9,235 nucleotides of DNA from CAITNM01 sp964446295 (GTDB lineage: Bacteria; Pseudomonadota; Alphaproteobacteria; Paracaedibacterales; CAITNM01), in contig CAYUNR010000057.1 of the NCBI GenBank assembly GCA_964446295.1, positions 1 to 9,235 on the forward strand. The letters run 5' to 3'. Of this stretch, positions 7,501 through 9,235 are shown in pieces; positions within the stretch are counted from its first letter, which is position 1, and every line of letters starts with the position of its first letter. The notes beneath the pieces are model-generated. The model did no database searches and was not told the origin of the DNA. It saw only the letters and a list, made by a program, of their open reading frames with translations. Position numbers and translations under genes: made by a program.

Positions 7501-7622
7501 AAGATATAGCGGAAATAGAAGCTGCTATTGTAAAAATAAATCCCCCAGAACTTCAACATATGGCAGCGCTTGCAATGAAAGAAAGGACAATAAAAAGAAT
7601 AAAAAAAGATTTAGGTTTTTAG
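4527..7622 (+). CDS. Paralog B: giant predicted exported protein of unknown function, paralog of A, 1031 aa
   Basis: Not a recognised family; it is a full-length but diverged paralog of A. Residues 1-24 form a signal peptide (MFYFVKK, core IALLCLIVGS, LSA cleavage site). Residues 36-99 are the shared module (DFPDCPAG...TAWYN; 59 of 64 residues as in A). Residues 107-140 are helical, with an imperfect RVHAVIKE/RIHAVTKE repeat, and lack the long coiled coil of A. A strand-rich segment (YYAFALPIEYTDG, TIVFSYD) leads to LTPRP at 318 and an AYYLLIDGA helix. The helical core includes FFVYLKNIITDF (631-642). An Ala/Val-rich tract (about 819-848) precedes two helical repeats, 849-918 ending IRKALGM and 958-1031 ending IKRIKKDLGF, each with a DPFKT motif. 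The ATG at 4527 aligns with that of A, and the signal peptide supports it. No Shine-Dalgarno is visible in the preceding CGGTCGCTTCTGT. Same direction as A, 84 bp apart. Confidence 0.85.
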   Translation: MFYFVKKIATNIALLCLIVGSLSAASIVDSPPKPEDFPDCPAGARAAVFVAKKAEIEKWFKDKDPTGVLFKAVFPMGLPATAYAYNQQSPKTTYTAWYNSEFAVSGASSAKLAEIEQRVHAVIKERDTAVQRIHAVTKEFQGQIMAQATAGDLVTRNSRLLSVQEEHQQGLVVFNDLAPVIEAGRWVLRIPYTKNIDGIRRFINIPFDSEPELDHVKAMPAADAVRECAARNNDLVYLVHEATLGNLDFDLAGITKVQGYYAFALPIEYTDGRPNKNDTIVFSYDNQHDAEEGFRKAQFFMKIGSGNGGMSVKYKTILTPRPAKPADEPPAITALMNAYYLLIDGASKNQEIKDTVNGFKTVFDEAYIAIEKLCQVTKDANTLNDILLNVDKLSALVAAYASPGKTIESLKTNIRNSIKKAKWNTEIPELINDFFENFMLAWAQAQNLSSHDLFLKCIMDFCQCINSMKETGIVNPLFFKVYEDALVADEKKVKELIREEEQKIYDAAVVNFAATQHDVDATIKRLKVDWNTATISEDDIRRHNNKLASGDISPLGSVPIVDMGQYKKIPSLLHFLINDPVFLLIVLQNSTVLDFLTTKPYSSMLPPDKKNIYALFENELAYLTLREKQAFFVYLKNIITDFSALELRYYEITTNKNKTTVPQIEALLSIVKKSFLLPTNSNYRYTEDPKRIKAFVKLLLKFISNELAKESAEEALNQTMPFLTDKLTGKTTAVVNDIIEIAEIPERDVGKDKATLASCMGYIAEGLDVAGIIATKPRHEILAEIEVLREAKKVVETERFSALSFADPKSFPKMKNDKAAMALKNAAKASAVKAPVAVAVAAAVAAPLTPKEDFLNQIAEIKAALVIHPDIANDPFKTHLETIVDLETDISAMKADSPPTAFALKTRGLPNIRKALGMPAAAPKGLAPTASPSVAVAVGAGGGVVKKAVTPIKTSGETPDQLKTRLLGEINAIKANLATRDLTVDPFKTNSEDIAEIEAAIVKINPPELQHMAALAMKERTIKRIKKDLGF
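4650..4752 (+). repeat. N-terminal module DNA duplicated in paralog A (copy 2)
   Basis: Partner of 1116-1218, offset 3534 bp. There is one mismatch in 103 bp, including 75 bp of perfect identity (4678-4752). Direct repeats of this length, 3.5 kb apart, are substrates for recombination that would delete or fuse A and B. Confidence 0.9.
7071..7619 (+). repeat. Two diverged C-terminal helical repeats in paralog B
   Basis: Codons 849-918 and 958-1031 encode related units of about 70 residues. Each opens with a helix (FLNQIAEIKAALV / LLGEINAIKANLA), continues with NDPFKTHLETIVDLE / VDPFKTNSEDIAEIE, and closes with a basic helix (LPNIRKALGM / TIKRIKKDLGF). An Ala/Pro/Gly/Val linker separates them. 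Paralog A ends with a comparable pair, the last unit closing NIKKIKKALGIT. The repeat is seen in protein; the DNA copies are diverged. Confidence 0.7.
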
Positions 7623-7650
7623 TCACATAGGCGCGTGATAAACGGATTAT

Positions 7651-7685
7651 CTCCTCGGTGATTTAGGTCACAGGGGGGAGCTTTT
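7651..7685 (+). terminator. Probable intrinsic terminator of paralog B
   Basis: CTCCTCGGTGA (7651-7661), loop TTTAGG, and TCACAGGGGGGAG (7668-7680) can form a two-part stem: six pairs including one G-U, an internal bulge, then four pairs. It is followed by CTTTT (7681-7685) and lies 28 bp after the stop codon of B. The T-run is short and the stem is bulged, so efficiency is uncertain. Confidence 0.4.
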
Positions 7686-7738
7686 ACAGTGTTATCCAAA
7701 GCCCTGTAGGGCGTGGGATCTAGTCCTATACCATCTTC

Positions 7739-7764
7739 GTCATACTCGCAAAAACGGGGATCCA
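7739..7764 (+). repeat. Degenerate GTCAT...ATCCA palindromic repeat
   Basis: GTCATACTCG, CAAAAA, CGGGGATCCA has the outline of the widespread bacterial intergenic element with the form GTCAT-N-CCCGC-loop-GCGGG-ATCCA. Only a short stem (CTCG/CGGG with one G-U) remains. The CGGGGATCCA end resembles the CGGGGTCCAG end of the copy at 72-101, suggesting a shared family. Classification is from pattern memory. Confidence 0.4.
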
Positions 7765-7821
7765 TAGATCATAGAGATAACAAGAAAGAAATACCGCCTT
7801 CAGCAAACCCTCTATTCTATA

Positions 7822-9235
7822 TCATGCATAACTATCTATGGCAGCTATCACAGGATTTATGATATTTATCGAACCGGCTTCAAAGGTTTCTATAATCGTG
7901 TTCCCAATAAGCCTTTTCAAATCAGAACCTCCAGTTTTTATTCTCATCAACAGTTCATTGGTTTTATGAGCATTCAAGGCAGCAGGGGTTTTGAAAGCTT
8001 TAATAATTTCAGAAATTGTATAATCTTTTTGACTGAAATATCTGTTTTCAAAAGATTGTAGTTCTTTTTTTAAAGCAGCAGTTGTCGCTTCCCTCAACAT
8101 CTTTTCATGTCTTTGAATGCGTAAATAAAGGTCAGCCGTAGTTAACACTTGTCTAACTAGGTAAAAAGCATCTTCTTCCTTTTCAAGTTTTGAATAATCA
8201 ATCTGCTGTAAATAAGCTATTTGTTGTTCCATAAGTGGTTTATAGAATGCCTTTATTAGTACTGAAGTATTACTCATGTTAGAAGATCTAGTTTCACCAA
8301 GTGCAGCGGCCATTTCATCTTTTAGTTTTTGCTCAGTTTTATTAAGCCAAGTCACTAATGACCCCATAGGAGATAATTTTGCATAAATGAATTTAGGCTG
8401 ATTTGCACCTAAAGCAGCAAGCATGCCACCACCAGCAACAGGAGGTTTAGCGCCAAATAGAGCAGATAATCCACCAGCAACAGGTAGGTTAGGCGCCGAA
8501 GCTGCTACGGTAACTGCGTTAGCCCCTGTATATTTTGGTTCAATTTGAATGTCAGGATATTTTGTTGTTAAAGCGGCACGTATTGCTGCAGCGGTCTTAC
8601 CTTCATTTCTAAGCCTTTTATACATGCCCCTGGCCATTACATCGCTAATTTTTAACAATTCCAAGTCGTCATACACTCTTTCTACTTGTTGTTCTTCGAC
8701 TCTGTGCTGCTTCGGCATACCATTATCGGTAGGAGTGTCATCATCAGCTGTGTCATCATCATCTAGTGGAGGTTCTAGGTTCCTCTTTTGCCCTTTTCCT
8801 ACTATCTCAGCAAGGAATTCACCAGCCACGGGAGGTTTAGCGCCAAATAGAGCAGATAATCCACCAGCTGTAGGAAGTTTTGGTACGAACAAACTAGCTA
8901 CATCACTTGCAACAACATTTGGTATAGATGCTGAATTCGCATTGTTATCATTATATTTAGGAGCTATATCAACACTAGGATACGCTTCTTTTATAGCTAA
9001 ACGTATTGCTTCTGGAGTTTTCTCTTCGGCTTTAAGATTATTATACATTTTCCTAGCCATCATCTGGATAGGCTTTAATTCTGCGTCAGTATAGTAACGC
9101 TCTACTTTTGGTTGTTCTTCAACTCTGTGCTGCTTCGGCATACCATTATCAGTAGGAGTGTCATCATCAACTAGTCGAACTTCTAGGTTCCTCTTTTGCC
9201 CTTTTCCTACTATCTCAGCAAGGAATTCACCAGCC
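7822..9235 (-). CDS. Repeat-containing protein of unknown function, 5' end outside the window
   Basis: The frame is open from the TGA at 7822-7824 to the right edge, at least 470 codons. A Met at 9139-9141 could be mistaken for the start, but codons 9142-9234 encode AGEFLAEIVGKGQKRNLEVR... and on to TDNG, which recurs internally, so the Met is inside a repeat. Each unit (about 130-136 aa) has a basic/acidic segment (GKGQKRNLE then Asp-rich DDDT), MPKQHRVEEQ, a helical domain (VER.Y...MAR.MY..L..E.KT..AIR.A....YP...I.PKY) and a GGLSALFGAKPPVAG linker. Two units are visible, then a third, degenerate linker (GGMLAALGANQPKF). About 190 C-terminal residues are non-repetitive and helical (KFIYAKLSPMGSLVTWLNKTEQ...AIDSYA). 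No domain is recognised. Repeats with charged linkers suggest a structural or host-interacting protein, but no signal peptide can be assessed. Convergent with paralog B. Confidence 0.8.
   Translation of the reverse strand, partial: AGEFLAEIVGKGQKRNLEVRLVDDDTPTDNGMPKQHRVEEQPKVERYYTDAELKPIQMMARKMYNNLKAEEKTPEAIRLAIKEAYPSVDIAPKYNDNNANSASIPNVVASDVASLFVPKLPTAGGLSALFGAKPPVAGEFLAEIVGKGQKRNLEPPLDDDDTADDDTPTDNGMPKQHRVEEQQVERVYDDLELLKISDVMARGMYKRLRNEGKTAAAIRAALTTKYPDIQIEPKYTGANAVTVAASAPNLPVAGGLSALFGAKPPVAGGGMLAALGANQPKFIYAKLSPMGSLVTWLNKTEQKLKDEMAAALGETRSSNMSNTSVLIKAFYKPLMEQQIAYLQQIDYSKLEKEEDAFYLVRQVLTTADLYLRIQRHEKMLREATTAALKKELQSFENRYFSQKDYTISEIIKAFKTPAALNAHKTNELLMRIKTGGSDLKRLIGNTIIETFEAGSINIINPVIAAIDSYA
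8431..8478 (-). repeat. GGLSALFGAKPPVAG linker repeat (copy near C-terminus)
   Basis: 46 of 48 bases match 8821-8868 (offset 390 bp). It encodes the same Gly/Ala/Pro-rich linker that closes each repeat unit. Confidence 0.85.
8688..8827 (-). repeat. Boundary of internal repeat in the repeat protein (copy 2)
   Basis: Matches 9111-9235. The block 8688-8746 is 57/59 identical to 9111-9169, and 8773-8827 is a perfect 55-bp match to 9181-9235. Between them this copy is 15 bp longer, adding five residues to the Asp/Thr run (DDDDTADDDTP against VDDDTP). The extra TCATCATC-type triplets look like slippage or a small in-frame duplication. Confidence 0.85.
8821..8868 (-). repeat. GGLSALFGAKPPVAG linker repeat (internal copy)
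   Basis: 46 of 48 bases match 8431-8478. This copy adjoins the 55-bp perfect repeat at 8773-8827, so linker and charged segment form one conserved boundary block. Confidence 0.85.
9111..9235 (-). repeat. Boundary of internal repeat in the repeat protein (copy 1, cut by window edge)
   Basis: Partner of 8688-8827, at a period of 408-423 bp. It runs into the right edge still matching, so at least part of another repeat unit must continue beyond the window. Confidence 0.85.

Larger units (their letters stand above)
7623..7821. other. Convergent intergenic region (199 bp)
   Basis: This gap lies between the 3' ends of paralog B and the repeat protein. Apart from the putative terminator and the degenerate palindrome at 7739-7764 it shows no ORF with a ribosome site and no RNA gene that I can recognise. 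It looks like a place where small repeats have accumulated between convergent genes. Confidence 0.6.

Noticed and set aside
7701..7712. GCCC-TGTA-GGGC hairpin in the convergent gap as a terminator
   Set aside because: Only four base pairs and no T-run on either strand.
8549..9094. Plus-strand ORF of 181 aa opposite the repeat protein
   Set aside because: It is complementary to the repeat protein, is Ser/Leu/Ala-rich because of antisense codons, and lies entirely within the better-supported minus-strand frame with its internal protein repeats.
9139..9141. ATG as the start of the repeat protein
   Set aside because: The frame continues upstream without a stop to the window edge and encodes the same AGEFLAEIVGKGQKRNLE...TDNG sequence seen in the internal repeat, where the corresponding Met is clearly internal.
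1..9235. Defence island, prophage, toxin-antitoxin or CRISPR content
   Set aside because: No nuclease, integrase, structural phage protein, toxin-antitoxin pair or regularly spaced short repeats were found on either strand.

Overview
The window is AT-rich, gene-dense and bacterial. It holds one complete outer-membrane beta-barrel gene, two very long tandem paralogous genes for predicted exported proteins, and the 3' part of a gene for a protein with long internal repeats. No housekeeping gene, tRNA, rRNA, transposase, integrase, CRISPR array or recognisable enzyme is visible. The barrel protein, the export signals on both giant proteins, the Ala/Gly/Ser/Pro low-complexity linkers, the repeat protein and the intergenic palindromes of GTCAT...ATCCAG type together suggest a Gram-negative, probably host-associated bacterium. 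The flavour is that of intracellular alphaproteobacteria (Rickettsiales/Holosporales) or a similar amoeba symbiont. This is an inference; nothing here fixes the taxonomy.

Layout. Positions 1-159 are non-coding and carry two head-to-head copies of a palindromic repeat that can form a long imperfect inverted repeat. Positions 160-885 (minus) encode a small OMP-type barrel. Positions 886-968 are a compact divergent control region. Positions 969-4442 and 4527-7622 (plus) encode paralogs 'A' (1157 aa) and 'B' (1031 aa), separated by 84 bp. Positions 7623-7821 are non-coding, between convergent genes, with a plausible terminator for B and a degenerate palindromic repeat. From 7822 through the right edge (minus) runs the repeat protein; its reading frame stays open to the end of the window, so its true start lies outside.

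How the genes relate. A and B share a signal peptide, a 64-residue N-terminal module (59/64 identical), an LTPRP motif, a helical core containing an FVY..(N)I..(D/N)F segment, and a C-terminal pair of about 70-residue helical repeats ending in a basic I(K/R)KIKKxLG motif. The regions between these landmarks have diverged strongly. The N-terminal module is nearly identical in DNA as well, including a 75-bp perfect match. The upstream regions of A and B also share a 15/16 box at the same distance from the start codon, so the duplication included the promoter. The repeat protein has a similar mosaic pattern: near-identical repeat boundaries around a diverged helical centre. I read the locus as a cluster of exported or surface, possibly host-facing, proteins that evolve by duplication and recombination. 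No biochemical function can be assigned to A, B or the repeat protein from sequence alone.
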